A stretch of 64,000 bases of DNA from an uncultured Acidobacteriia bacterium. Lineage in GTDB: Bacteria; Acidobacteriota; Terriglobia; Bryobacterales; Bryobacteraceae. Of the stretch, positions 35,519-44,040 are shown piece by piece. A program made the position numbers and the translations under genes. Where the stretch lies: contig CAIUOG010000019.1 of the NCBI GenBank assembly GCA_903900705.1, positions 1 to 64,000 on the forward strand. Reading direction: 5' to 3'. The notes under the pieces are model-generated. The model saw only the letters and a list, made by a program, of their open reading frames with translations, did no database searches and was not told the origin of the DNA. Positions within the stretch are counted from its first letter, which is position 1. Every line of letters starts with the position of its first letter.

Positions 35519-37627
35519 CTAATCCTTCTTGGCCGCCAGCTTTTCGCGCTGTTCCTTCAACACTGCCTTGCGGCTGAGCTTGATCTTGTTGCCTTCCAGA
35601 CCCAGCACCTTCACCAGGATCTGATCGCCTTCCTTCAGCTCGTCGCGGACTTCCTTGATCCGGTTTTCAGCAATTTCGCTGATGTGCAGCAGACCGTCGG
35701 TGCCCGGGAAGATTTCCACGAATGCCCCGAAGTCCACCAGGCGAACCACTTTGCCCAGATAAGTCTTGCCGACTTCCGCCGTCGCCGTCAGATCGCCAAT
35801 GATCTTGAGCGCCTTCTTCGCCGCGTCTGGATCGTTCGACGCCACGTGAATCGTGCCATCGTCCTCAACGTCGATCTTCACGCCGGTCTGCTCGATGATT
35901 CCGCGAATCACCTTGCCACCGGGTCCAATCACGTCGCGGATCTTATCCTGCGGGATCTTCGTCGTATAGATGCGCGGCGCATACGGGCTCATTTCTTCGC
36001 GGGACGCCTCAATCACTTCGTCCATCTTCGCGAGAATATGCAACCGGCCGCGCTTGGCCTGATCAAGGGCTTCCTTCATCAGTTCCGTGGTCACGTTCGG
36101 AACCTTGATGTCCATCTGGAGGGCGGTGATGCCTTCCTTGGTACCCGCCACCTTGAAGTCCATGTCGCCGTAATGATCTTCAGCGCCCGCGATGTCCGTC
36201 AGAATGGCGTACTTGTCGCCTTCCTTCACCAGACCCATCGCCACGCCGCCCACCGGAGCCGAAATCGGCACACCAGCGTCCATCATTGCGAGACTCGCGC
36301 CGCACACCGTCGCCATCGAGCTCGAACCGTTCGATTCGAGAATGTCGCTGACCACGCGGAGCGTGTACGGGAACTTCGCTTCATCCGGAATTACCGCGCT
36401 CACCGCGCGTTCCGCCAGAGCGCCATGGCCGATTTCGCGGCGGCCAGGACCACGCATGAACCCGACTTCACCCACGCTGAACGGCGGGAAGTTGTAGTGC
36501 AGCATGAAGCGCTTGAAGCTTTCGCCCGATTCGAGCAGTTCCACGCGCTGTTCATCGTCCTTGGTACCCAGCGTGACGGTAACCAGCGCCTGGGTTTCAC
36601 CACGGGTAAACAGAGCCGAGCCGTGGGTGCGGGGCAGCACGCCCGCTTCGCCCCAGATGGCGCGGATTTCTTCGAAGCCACGACCGTCGGGACGGCGGCG
36701 CACATCCAGCATCTGGTCGCGGAAGATCTTTTCTTTCAACGCGTCGAACAGCTTGCCGGATTCCGATTTCTGCTCGTCGGTCGCTTCGTCCACCGCGCGC
36801 TGGTGCAGCGCGTCGATGCGGGCGTAGCTCTCGATCTTGTCGTACTTCTTGGTGTCCATCGCGTCGGTGAGTTCCACACGGAACTTCGCGTCGATCGCGG
36901 CGGCCAGTTCGGCATTCACTGCCGGAGCCGTGAAGACCTTCTTGGTCTTGCCGGCTGCCTTCACCAGCTGCTGCAGAACAGCGGTGATCTTCTTGCAGCT
37001 CGCCAGACCGTGTTCCAGAGCGCCCAGCACTTCTTCTTCAGAAGCCACCTGCGCGCCGGCTTCCACCATCACGATGCCTTCTTCGGTAGCCGCAACAATA
37101 ATGTTGAGCTTCGAAGCGCGGGCTTCCGTGTACGTGGGGCAGGCAATATATTTTCCATCCACCATGCCGACTCGAACCGCACTGACAAGGTGGTGGAACG
37201 GGATGTCGGAAATGGCCAGAGCAGCGCCGGCGCCGATAATGCCGAGTACGCCGGGGTCGGTCTCGGGGTCAGCCGAAAGCACCATCGCGATGATCTGGGT
37301 CTCGTTCAGGTATCCTTCCGGGAAGAGCGGCCGCATCGGGCGGTCGATCATGCGGCTGGTGAGCACTTCCTTCTCAGAAGGACGCCCTTCGCGCTTAATG
37401 TATCCGCCGGGAATCTTACCCGCCGCATACGTGTATTCGCGATAGTCGCAGGTCAGGGGGAAAAAGCCCTGATTCGGCTTCGGCTTGGGTGCGGCGCAGG
37501 CCGTCACAAGAACAACCGATTCACCCATCCGGACGACGACGGAGCCGCCGGCCTGTTTTGCGATTTTGCCGGTTTCAAGCGTCAGCTTCTTACCGTCAAG
37601 TTCGACTTCAAAAGTATGTATATTCAT
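35519..37627 (-). CDS. pnp: Polynucleotide phosphorylase
   Basis: 702 residues, normal length. Two RNase PH domains (about 10-215 and 300-530), the second with GGVAMGLVKEGDKYAILTDI and DHYGDMDFKVAGT carrying the catalytic Asp residues; then a KH domain (about 550-615: IRDVIGPGGKVIRGI) and an S1 domain (about 620-690: GKVVRLVDFGAFVEIFPG). It degrades RNA 3' to 5' by phosphorolysis as a trimer, usually in the degradosome. It follows rpsO by 235 bases of leader with several hairpins, as in enteric bacteria where PNPase controls its own mRNA. The ribosome site is weak. Confidence 0.96.
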   Translation of the reverse strand: MNIHTFEVELDGKKLTLETGKIAKQAGGSVVVRMGESVVLVTACAAPKPKPNQGFFPLTCDYREYTYAAGKIPGGYIKREGRPSEKEVLTSRMIDRPMRPLFPEGYLNETQIIAMVLSADPETDPGVLGIIGAGAALAISDIPFHHLVSAVRVGMVDGKYIACPTYTEARASKLNIIVAATEEGIVMVEAGAQVASEEEVLGALEHGLASCKKITAVLQQLVKAAGKTKKVFTAPAVNAELAAAIDAKFRVELTDAMDTKKYDKIESYARIDALHQRAVDEATDEQKSESGKLFDALKEKIFRDQMLDVRRRPDGRGFEEIRAIWGEAGVLPRTHGSALFTRGETQALVTVTLGTKDDEQRVELLESGESFKRFMLHYNFPPFSVGEVGFMRGPGRREIGHGALAERAVSAVIPDEAKFPYTLRVVSDILESNGSSSMATVCGASLAMMDAGVPISAPVGGVAMGLVKEGDKYAILTDIAGAEDHYGDMDFKVAGTKEGITALQMDIKVPNVTTELMKEALDQAKRGRLHILAKMDEVIEASREEMSPYAPRIYTTKIPQDKIRDVIGPGGKVIRGIIEQTGVKIDVEDDGTIHVASNDPDAAKKALKIIGDLTATAEVGKTYLGKVVRLVDFGAFVEIFPGTDGLLHISEIAENRIKEVRDELKEGDQILVKVLGLEGNKIKLSRKAVLKEQREKLAAKKD

Positions 37628-37636
37628 GATTTAAAA

Positions 37637-37744
37637 CCAGGTTACGTTCCCTGGAGTTCCTTGTCTGCCGGCAAAACCGGCGTCTGATTTTTCGAGGTGG
37701 GGAAAAGAAAGGAGGGATATGGCCTGCAGGAATCTGCAGGCCAT
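37637..37744 (-). promoter_or_regulatory. Structured rpsO-pnp intergenic leader with three hairpins
   Basis: ATGGCCTGCAG (37719-37729) pairs perfectly with CTGCAGGCCAT (37734-37744) across GAAT; GCCGG (37667-37671) with CCGGC (37677-37681); CCAGG (37637-37641) with CCTGG (37650-37654). The first is followed on the minus strand by a pyrimidine-rich run (CCCTCCTTTCTTTTCCCC), so it may act as an rpsO terminator or attenuator; the others lie near the pnp start. Confidence 0.6.
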
Positions 37745-37862
37745 GTATTCGCAGCCCGGATTGTGGCGATTCGGCTCGTCGGCAACATATGTACCTTCAA
37801 CGAAACCGAACACACAGGCGCGTGTTGGAATTCCACTGCTTGAGTTATGGACCCTGGAACTA

Positions 37863-38132
37863 TTAGTGGCGGATGGAAAGCTTCGCCAGAACGCTCTTAT
37901 AGCGCTCGGGGCCGCTGTTCTTGAGATAAGTCAGCAACCTTCTGCGCTTCGCAACCAGGATCAACAGACCCCGCCGCGAGGAATGATCTTTTTTGTGTGT
38001 CTTGAAGTGCTCTGTGAGTTCCGCGATACGCGTGGTCAACAGTGCGATCTGGACTTCCGGCGACCCGGTGTCGGACTTGTGGGTCTGGTTCCGAGTGACT
38101 ACCAGCCGTTTTGCTTCTCCCGCCAATGCCAT
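37863..38132 (-). CDS. rpsO: 30S ribosomal protein S15
   Basis: 89 residues, exactly the usual length. [19 protein letters not shown] and [19 protein letters not shown] are the highly conserved S15 segments, ending in [12 protein letters not shown]. It binds the central domain of 16S rRNA early in small-subunit assembly. ATG 38132 is preceded by AGGAG at about 14 bases. The rpsO-pnp order is conserved across many bacteria. Confidence 0.97.
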   Translation of the reverse strand: MALAGEAKRLVVTRNQTHKSDTGSPEVQIALLTTRIAELTEHFKTHKKDHSSRRGLLILVAKRRRLLTYLKNSGPERYKSVLAKLSIRH

Positions 38133-38305
38133 CTTAAGGGTTACTACTCCTGTTCTTCTCTTTACTCGTTTGTATCAACGCCAGTGTAACACATGCGACA
38201 CGTCATTGGGTAATTGTGCGAACCGCAGGCGGGATGACGAAGAAATTACGAATTCGTTCTGATCCCATTGTAGCGGGTACCATGACCTTGAGTGGAAAAT
38301 TCCGC

Positions 38306-39286
38306 ATGAGAACAAAAAACCTGGGCCGCAACGGTCCCGTCGTCCCCGCCCTCGGCCTTGGCTGCATGGGCATGTCCGACTTCTACGGCCCCGCCGATGA
38401 AAACGAAAGCATCGCCACCATTCACGCCGCCCTCGATGCCGGCGTTAACCTTCTCGATACCGGCGACTTCTACGGCATGGGCCACAACGAAATGCTCATC
38501 GGCCGCGCTCTCCGCGACCGTCGCCACCAGGCCTTCATCGCCGTAAAGTTCGGTGCGCTCCGCGGTCCGGACAACGCCTGGGGCGGCTTCGACCTCCGCC
38601 CCGCCGCCCTCAAAAACTTCCTCGCCTACACCCTCCGCCGCCTCAATACCGACTACGTCGATCTCTACCAGCCCTGCCGCATCGACCCCTCCTGCCCCAT
38701 CGAAGACACCATCGGCGCCATCGCCGATCTCGTCAAAGCCGGCTGGGTTCGCCACATTGGCCTCTCCGAAGCGGGCCCCGCCAATATCCGCAAAGCCGCA
38801 GCCGTCCACCCCATCGCCGCCCTCCAGATCGAATACTCGCTCGTCACGCGCGGCATCGAAGCCGCTATTCTTCCTGTCGTGCGCGAACTTGGCATCGGCG
38901 TCACCGCCTACGGCGTGCTATCCCGTGGCCTGCTCAGCGGCGCGCGCCCCTCTTCGCCCAAAGACTTCCGCGGGCACTTCCCGCGCTTCGCCGGGCCGAA
39001 TCTCGAATCCAACCAGCACGTCGTCGCCGCCCTTCGCGACATCGCCGCCAAACACAACGCCACCGCCCCGCAGATCGCAATCGCCTGGGTCCTCTCCCGC
39101 GGTGAGGACATCATCCCCATTCTCGGCGCGCGCCGTCGCGACCAGTTCCACGAAACCCTCGGAGCCCTGCAACTCCGCCTCACGCCGGCCGACCTTGCCG
39201 AGATCGAATCCACTGTGCCCCCTGTCTCCGGAACCCGCTACGGCGCGGACCAGATGAACTGGCTTGATAGTGAAAAGAACACATGA
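38306..39286 (+). CDS. Aldo/keto reductase
   Basis: 326 residues from ATG 38306 (ATG 38282 is possible; earlier in-frame codons are unlikely). It is an NADPH-dependent (alpha/beta)8 reductase: LDTGDFYGMGHNE holds the catalytic Asp and Tyr, FIAVKFG the Lys, and the site usually occupied by His reads DLYQPCRIDP, as in the YakC-like branch. C-terminal QIAIAWVLSRGEDIIPILGAR is the cofactor-binding segment. Substrate unknown. Its stop overlaps the nitroreductase start (ATGA), so the two redox enzymes are coupled. Confidence 0.87.
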   Translation: MRTKNLGRNGPVVPALGLGCMGMSDFYGPADENESIATIHAALDAGVNLLDTGDFYGMGHNEMLIGRALRDRRHQAFIAVKFGALRGPDNAWGGFDLRPAALKNFLAYTLRRLNTDYVDLYQPCRIDPSCPIEDTIGAIADLVKAGWVRHIGLSEAGPANIRKAAAVHPIAALQIEYSLVTRGIEAAILPVVRELGIGVTAYGVLSRGLLSGARPSSPKDFRGHFPRFAGPNLESNQHVVAALRDIAAKHNATAPQIAIAWVLSRGEDIIPILGARRRDQFHETLGALQLRLTPADLAEIESTVPPVSGTRYGADQMNWLDSEKNT

Positions 39287-39942
39287 CCTACCAGCCCGTC
39301 CCCCTCGAATTCCACCGCCTTCCCGCCGACGAAGCCCTCGCCGCCTCCCGCGAACTCCTCCGGAAGATGCGAACCCGCCGCACCGTGCGCGATTTCTCTC
39401 CCGAGCCCGTCCCCTTCGAACTCATCGAAAACGCCATTCGCCTCGCTGGTTCCGCCCCCAGCGGCGCAAACCAGCAGCCCTGGCGTTTCGTCGTCGTGCA
39501 GGATGCCGACCTCAAACGCCGGATCCGCCTGGCCGCCGAAGCAGAAGAACACGAAAGCTATCAACACCGCATGCCGCCGGACTGGCTCGATGCCCTCGCC
39601 CCGCTCGGCACCAGTTGGGAAAAGCCATTCCTCGAAACCGCTCCCTGCCTGATCGTCGTCTTTCGGCTCGATTACGGCCTCGATGGCGACCGCAAAATCA
39701 AGCATTACTACGTCCAGGAATCCGCCGGAATCGCCGCCGGCTTCCTTCTTGCCGCGCTCCACCTGAGCGGTCTCGCCACCCTGACCCACACGCCCAGCCC
39801 CATGGGCTTCCTCACCGAAATCCTCGAACGGCCCCGCAACGAACGGCCCTTTCTGCTCATCCCCGTCGGCTACCCCGTCGCGGACGCCGTGGTTCCCGCT
39901 ATCACGAAGAAGCCGCTCGAAGAGATCCTCCTGTGCCGTTAG
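39283..39942 (+). CDS. Nitroreductase-family FMN oxidoreductase
   Basis: 219 residues. RTRRTVRDFSPEPVP and APSGANQQPWRFVVV are the FMN-phosphate and isoalloxazine-contact motifs, closest to the iodotyrosine-deiodinase/BluB-like branch; IAAGFLLAALHLSGLATL and PVGYPVADA are the later conserved blocks. It should be a cytosolic FMN homodimer reducing nitro groups, quinones or halogenated compounds; the true substrate is unknown. Coupled to the aldo/keto reductase. The end of the gene is copied in a 17-bp tandem repeat. Confidence 0.85.
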   Translation: MTYQPVPLEFHRLPADEALAASRELLRKMRTRRTVRDFSPEPVPFELIENAIRLAGSAPSGANQQPWRFVVVQDADLKRRIRLAAEAEEHESYQHRMPPDWLDALAPLGTSWEKPFLETAPCLIVVFRLDYGLDGDRKIKHYYVQESAGIAAGFLLAALHLSGLATLTHTPSPMGFLTEILERPRNERPFLLIPVGYPVADAVVPAITKKPLEEILLCR

Positions 39943-39977
39943 CGTTCCTGTGCCGTTAGCGTTCCTGCGCCGTTAAG
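39930..39977. repeat. 17-bp tandem repeat, 2.8 copies, over the convergent stop codons
   Basis: CCTGTGCCGTTAGCGTT occurs at 39930-39946 and 39947-39963, and a degenerate third copy CCTGCGCCGTTAAG at 39964-39977. The first copy includes the nitroreductase stop TAG; the third reaches the stop of the opposite PrsW-like gene. Looks like replication slippage. Confidence 0.85.
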
Positions 39978-40992
39978 AACGCAGCTGATTCAACTCCCAG
40001 AGGTCATGGCTCGAATGCGTGAGCAATGGCGTCATCGCCCGCATCGCCGACTTCCCCACCCGCTTCCGCAGCACCCGCATCTCTCGCAGCAGAGCCTCCG
40101 CTTCCGGATCCCGCGCCGGCGGCATCCCCGCCGCCACACGCAATAAATTGCCCTTCGCCGCTCCGCTCAACGCCGCCGAAATTTCCAGAATCCGCACCAT
40201 GTCCCGCCATTCGTCCGGCGGAAAAGCCTGCTCCAGAGTCCGCAGATACTCGCTCGTCCGGCTCTCCGTATATTCCCCCGTCCGGATAATGTGCAGCATT
40301 TCCAGGTCATGATCCAGCCGGTCCCCCATCCACCGGTGCAGCGCCTGCTCGCTGCGAACGAAGATCGCGCCAAACAGTACCGGCAGCCCCACCAGCACCG
40401 CCACGCTCGATTCAAGCGGCGTCATCAGCCCGATATTCCACCCGATATGAATCCCGATCGCCAGCGCCAGACCAGCCGTAAACCGGATCGCCTGATAGTT
40501 GCCGGACCGCGCCGGCACCCGCGCGGTCACAATGCCGACAATCGCCGTCGTACCGCCATGCATAATCGCCGTGCCGAAACCCCGCAGCGTCCACACCGCC
40601 AGCGAACTCGATCCCAGCACTTCCATGTAGTAGAGATTCTCAATCAGAGCGAAGCCCGCGCCCACCGCGAAACCGCAGATCGCGGCGTCCACCATAAAGC
40701 CCACCCGCGCCGTCCGCACCAGCCAGAACACATACAGCGCCGTGCAGATCTCTTCAATCACCGGCCCGGCCGTCTTTGCATGCAGATCCGCATTCTCGGG
40801 CGACATCCGGAAGATGGCCGAATCCAGCAGAAAGCACAGCAGCGCCGCCCCGCAGCCGTACCCGATCGCATGAATCACGCGCCGCGGCTTCACCAGCCGG
40901 AACGTATCCAGCACCCGCAGCGCCCAGAGAAACGCGAACACCGGCGGAATTGCCAGCAGAAAGCGCGGCAGGTAGAATTCAGCGAAACCCAA
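39973..40992 (-). CDS. PrsW-family intramembrane protease
   Basis: About 339 residues from TTG 40992; longer readings run under the divergent SGNH gene's promoter. Eight or so hydrophobic segments. The family motifs are GPVIEEICTALYVFWL (EE pair), AVGAGFALIENLYYME (FxxxEN) and two His segments, AIMHGGTTAIVG and IGIHIGWNI. Members are membrane-embedded proteases, in Bacillus cleaving the anti-sigma factor RsiW. The last 110 residues are a hydrophilic cytoplasmic tail not typical of the family. No anti-sigma gene is adjacent. Start uncertain. Confidence 0.78.
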   Translation of the reverse strand: MGFAEFYLPRFLLAIPPVFAFLWALRVLDTFRLVKPRRVIHAIGYGCGAALLCFLLDSAIFRMSPENADLHAKTAGPVIEEICTALYVFWLVRTARVGFMVDAAICGFAVGAGFALIENLYYMEVLGSSSLAVWTLRGFGTAIMHGGTTAIVGIVTARVPARSGNYQAIRFTAGLALAIGIHIGWNIGLMTPLESSVAVLVGLPVLFGAIFVRSEQALHRWMGDRLDHDLEMLHIIRTGEYTESRTSEYLRTLEQAFPPDEWRDMVRILEISAALSGAAKGNLLRVAAGMPPARDPEAEALLREMRVLRKRVGKSAMRAMTPLLTHSSHDLWELNQLRS

Positions 40993-41014
40993 ACCGTACT
41001 CTAACAGGGGCGTA

Positions 41015-41020
41015 TATAAT
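41015..41020 (+). promoter_or_regulatory. -10 hexamer TATAAT, 9 bases before the SGNH start (leaderless)
   Basis: A perfect TATAAT ends exactly 9 bases before ATG 41030, so transcription should begin at or within about three bases of the start codon. No Shine-Dalgarno sequence is present. Confidence 0.6.
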
Positions 41021-41029
41021 CCGATCCAT

Positions 41030-41785
41030 ATGCTTTCCTGCCGAGTCCTGCTCGCCACCGCGCTTTTATTGCCCGCTTTTGCAAGTGCCCAGCTCGTCGA
41101 GGAGTACAACCCCGCCCGCGCCGGTTGCTGCCTCGCCTCCACCGCCCAGAATCTGGCCAACGCCCTGCTTGACTGGAACCAGCTCGGCCGCTATCACGCC
41201 GATAACGAAAAGCTCAAAGCGCAGCCCGCCGAACCCGGCCGCGTCGTCTTCATGGGCGATTCCATTACCGACGGCTGGAAGCTCTCCCAGTACTTCCCCG
41301 GCAAGCCTTACGTCAATCGCGGCATCAGTGGCCAGACCACCCCCCAGATGCTCGTCCGCTGGTTTGAAGACGTCATCAATCTGAAGCCCGCAGCCGTGCT
41401 TATCTACGCCGGCACCAATGACATCGCCCGCAACACCGGCCCCGAAACCATCGAGATGGTGGAAGAGAACTTTCAGGCCATGACCGAACTCGCCCAGCAG
41501 CATGGAATCAAAGTGATTCTCTGCGCCGTCACCCCCGTCAGCGACTACGGCCCCCGCAAAATGACGGACGGTCGCCCGCCCAGTGACATCCTGAAGCTCA
41601 ACGCCTGGCTGAAAACCTACGCCGCCAAAACCCACTCCGTCTATGCCGACTACTTCAGCGCCGTCGTCGACGACAAAGGCATGCTGCGCGAAGGTCTTTC
41701 AAAGGACGGCCTGCACCCCAACGAAAAAGGCTACGAACTGCTCGCACCCGTCGCCGCCGCCGCCATCCAGCAGGCTTTGAAGTAG
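41030..41785 (+). CDS. Exported SGNH/GDSL hydrolase
   Basis: 251 residues with a signal peptide about 1-21 (LLATALLLPAFASAQ). VVFMGDSITDGWK carries the nucleophile Ser (block I), NRGISG the oxyanion Gly (block II), IYAGTNDIAR the Asn (block III), and KDGLHPNEKGYELL the Asp and His (block V), so all four SGNH blocks are intact. It resembles platelet-activating-factor acetylhydrolase-like esterases that remove acetyl groups from glycans. Monocistronic, with a leaderless-type promoter; convergent with the kinase gene. Confidence 0.88.
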   Translation: MLSCRVLLATALLLPAFASAQLVEEYNPARAGCCLASTAQNLANALLDWNQLGRYHADNEKLKAQPAEPGRVVFMGDSITDGWKLSQYFPGKPYVNRGISGQTTPQMLVRWFEDVINLKPAAVLIYAGTNDIARNTGPETIEMVEENFQAMTELAQQHGIKVILCAVTPVSDYGPRKMTDGRPPSDILKLNAWLKTYAAKTHSVYADYFSAVVDDKGMLREGLSKDGLHPNEKGYELLAPVAAAAIQQALK

Positions 41786-41797
41786 GCGCCCCGCGGG

Positions 41798-42724
41798 CTA
41801 CTGATTCCTCGCCACCCAGATCAGCAGCACCAGTATCACCGCCGGAATCACGGCCAGCGACAGGAAGAACGGCTTCCCTGGTTCCGGCGGCAGCAGCGTC
41901 CGCGCGGCATTTTCAGACCGCGTTGGATGCCGCAGGTCCTCCGCAAACTCCGTCACCGAAACATACCGCCGCGCCGGTTCCCGCTGCAGTGCGCAGCGCA
42001 GCAAAGCATGGAACTGCTCAGGAACACCGGACAAATCCGGTTCCAGCACCAGCCGCTGATTCATCGCCACAAACGGGTTCACGCCCTCAAACGGAACCCG
42101 TCCGCTCAACATCTCGCACAGGATCACGCCCAGCGCATAAAGATCGCTGCGCGCATCCCCGCGCCGCCCCCGCAGTTGCTCCGGCGAAATGTAATCCGCC
42201 GAGCCCATGATCTTCGAGAACTTCCCGAACGTGATGCGCCGCGCGCCAGCCCGGCTCGCCAGACCAAAGTCGATCAGACGCGTATCACCCCGCGCATCCA
42301 CCAGAATGTTCTCCGGCTTCAGGTCCCGGTGCGCCACGCCGTTGTGATGCAGGTATTCCAGCGTCTCGCAAAGATCCAGCGCAATCCGGACCGCCTCCCG
42401 CTCGCTCAGCGCGCCCGCATCGAGAAGTTCCCGCAGCGTCCGCCCTTCCACCCACTGAGCGGCGAAGTAGACGCGCTGGCTCCGTCCCGCCGGCAGCACC
42501 CGCGCCACGCCCGGATGATCCAGATCACGGCCCAGCCGCGCCTCACGTTCAAAACGCTCAAAGAATACCGGATCGCATTCCACTTCCGGATGGGGGATTT
42601 TCAGTGCCACAAGCTCGCCGCTTTCCGTATCGATCGCCCGGAAAATCGTGGCCATGCCGCCAACTGCTATCTGTTCATGAATGGTGAACTGGTCGAGCTG
42701 ATCGCCAGGCCTGAGAGGTGTCAA
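41798..42724 (-). CDS. Serine/threonine protein kinase with C-terminal membrane anchor
   Basis: 308 residues from TTG 42724. A complete Hanks-type kinase domain: glycine loop EQIAVGGMATIFRA, ATP-anchoring Lys in ALKIPHP, catalytic loop HRDLKPENIL, metal-binding DFGLAS and SPEQLRGR in the activation region. The C-terminus FLSLAVIPAVILVLLIW is a single transmembrane helix with almost nothing beyond it, so there is no external sensor domain, unlike PknB. Target unknown. It may be cotranscribed with the small genes upstream, though 82 bases separate them. Confidence 0.9.
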   Translation of the reverse strand: MTPLRPGDQLDQFTIHEQIAVGGMATIFRAIDTESGELVALKIPHPEVECDPVFFERFEREARLGRDLDHPGVARVLPAGRSQRVYFAAQWVEGRTLRELLDAGALSEREAVRIALDLCETLEYLHHNGVAHRDLKPENILVDARGDTRLIDFGLASRAGARRITFGKFSKIMGSADYISPEQLRGRRGDARSDLYALGVILCEMLSGRVPFEGVNPFVAMNQRLVLEPDLSGVPEQFHALLRCALQREPARRYVSVTEFAEDLRHPTRSENAARTLLPPEPGKPFFLSLAVIPAVILVLLIWVARNQ

Positions 42725-42806
42725 TGCTCTCAGACTAGTGGCGGGGCCGTAAAAGAAGCCTTGAAAGTTCGTTAGAAAGTTATAAGAAAGCGCTGGTTCT
42801 GAGGCC

Positions 42807-43295
42807 TTAGTTCAAGTGCCCGGCAAGCTCAATGGCAATCGGGTCCGCATCCGCTTTCTTCAGGCCCACCACACCCGCCAGATACTGCTTCTTCGCAAAC
42901 GCATAAATCTCGCGTTTCCCGTCAGACCCCGCGTACCCGCCCATGTAAGCCAGATACTCCGGGCTCTGCAGCGTCGCCTTCAGATCGAACAGCAGGAAGG
43001 CCGACTTCTGATTCGTCGCCGCATCCACAATGAAGATCTGATACTTCTTCCCCTTCACTTCGTACTCGCCCAGCACACCGCCGGGAAGCTTCGCAATATC
43101 CAGAATGTGATCGGGAACAATGCGGGAACCCACCAGCCCCTTCTGCGGCAGCACGGCGCTGTGATCCACCACGGGCGCGGGCGCGGAGACAGAGGAGGGC
43201 GCGGCTTCCTTCTTCGCGGCTTCCGGCGCGGGCGCGCCGCCGCATCCCGCCAGCAGCAGACAAAACGCCGTGATGGGAAGCAGAACTCTCACCAC
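42807..43295 (-). CDS. Putative lipoprotein
   Basis: 162 residues from GTG 43295, one base after the previous stop, with GAGGAAA about 10 bases upstream. The signal ends in the lipobox LLAGC (Cys at about 18), followed by a Pro/Ala/Glu-rich linker and a compact domain (VGSRIVPDHILDIAKLPGG, YEVKGKKYQIFIVDA, YAFAKKQYLAGVVGLKK). Not a recognised family. Likely tethered to a membrane facing the periplasm. Last of a run of small minus-strand genes. Confidence 0.7.
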   Translation of the reverse strand: MVRVLLPITAFCLLLAGCGGAPAPEAAKKEAAPSSVSAPAPVVDHSAVLPQKGLVGSRIVPDHILDIAKLPGGVLGEYEVKGKKYQIFIVDAATNQKSAFLLFDLKATLQSPEYLAYMGGYAGSDGKREIYAFAKKQYLAGVVGLKKADADPIAIELAGHLN

Positions 43296-43296
43296 C

Positions 43297-43581
43297 CTAC
43301 GCGGTTTCCTCTTCCGCCGCCGTCACTTTGTCTTCCGCGGGGCCTTCCGTCCCCGGAACCCCGCCCGTGACATTCTCCAGCACCTGATTAAACAGCGCCG
43401 CTTTTCGCGGATCCACTTTCGGTGGCGGCGGCTGTTCATGCCGGTAATCATGATCGCTGTGGCAGGTCCGGCACCGGACCTTCGCCGGTTCATCATTCAC
43501 CAGCGACACCACCGCGTGGTTCATCACGCGCTTGCATTTCACACAAAAATCATCGATATCGTCGCCGAGCCTGGCGCGCAT
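43297..43581 (-). CDS. Small zinc-ribbon-like protein
   Basis: 94 residues; ATG 43581 has AGGAG at seven bases. Two Cys pairs, FCVKCKRVMNH and VRCRTCHSDHDY, spaced about 22 residues apart, form a likely zinc ribbon. CRTCH also fits a heme c motif, but there is no signal peptide, so metal binding in the cytosol is preferred. The C-terminal half is disordered-looking and acidic (PGTEGPAEDKVTAAEEETA). Function unknown; overlapping spacing with the lipoprotein and the gene upstream suggests one operon. Confidence 0.65.
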   Translation of the reverse strand: MRARLGDDIDDFCVKCKRVMNHAVVSLVNDEPAKVRCRTCHSDHDYRHEQPPPPKVDPRKAALFNQVLENVTGGVPGTEGPAEDKVTAAEEETA

Positions 43582-43595
43582 AGGGATCTCCTGAT

Positions 43596-43952
43596 TTAGG
43601 CCTGCACGGTCGGCATTTCGACCGCTCCGGACGGGGGGACATGGACCACAGGTGTCTGGTTCGTTTCAGAAGCCGCCACAGCGCCTTCCGGCAGAATCCA
43701 GCGCGCTTCTTCAAAGCCGACGTACTTGCAGATGCGTAACTGTCCGGTAGGCAGTTCCAGCAGATCACCCACACCAAGCGGCCGCTCCGAGTTCCGAAGC
43801 AGCGCCCAGGCGGCATACTCATTCTCCGCCGCTATCTCATCCGAAACTTCGTAGTCCTTCGGCTTCACATTCGCCGCTCCGGAAACATGCGGCGCCCACC
43901 GAAACTGCTGACGCGGCAGATCCTTCATCCGGTGAATGCGGAACACAGGCAT
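43596..43952 (-). CDS. Protein of unknown function
   Basis: 118 residues from ATG 43952 (MPVFRIHRMKDLPRQQFRWA). A longer in-frame reading from 44036 is rejected because a TACAAT -10 box lies exactly 9 bases before ATG 43952. Contains NEYAAWALLRNSERPLGVGDLL and ICKYVGFEEARWILPEG; no family recognised, no signal peptide. First gene of a probable operon with the zinc-ribbon and lipoprotein genes. Confidence 0.6.
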   Translation of the reverse strand: MPVFRIHRMKDLPRQQFRWAPHVSGAANVKPKDYEVSDEIAAENEYAAWALLRNSERPLGVGDLLELPTGQLRICKYVGFEEARWILPEGAVAASETNQTPVVHVPPSGAVEMPTVQA

Positions 43953-43961
43953 AAAACGTTC

Positions 43962-43967
43962 ATTGTA
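43962..43967 (-). promoter_or_regulatory. -10 hexamer TACAAT, 9 bases before ATG 43952 (leaderless)
   Basis: On the minus strand TACAAT is followed by nine bases and then the ATG, the same spacing as four plus-strand genes in the window. Confidence 0.5.
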
Positions 43968-44040
43968 GTGGATGAGGGGGGAAAGCGGAAGGTATACGGT
44001 CACCGGAGTCCGTCTCGCCGCTCCGCGCCTGGGCAAACAC

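Noticed and set aside
35147-37687. Long plus-strand reading (846 codons) opposite pnp
   Set aside because: It is the antisense shadow of pnp and the ZIP gene; its residues are His/Arg-rich and match no family, while the minus strand is unmistakably PNPase.
43297-43581. c-type cytochrome because of CRTCH
   Set aside because: No signal peptide and a second Cys pair without His at the right spacing; a zinc ribbon fits better.
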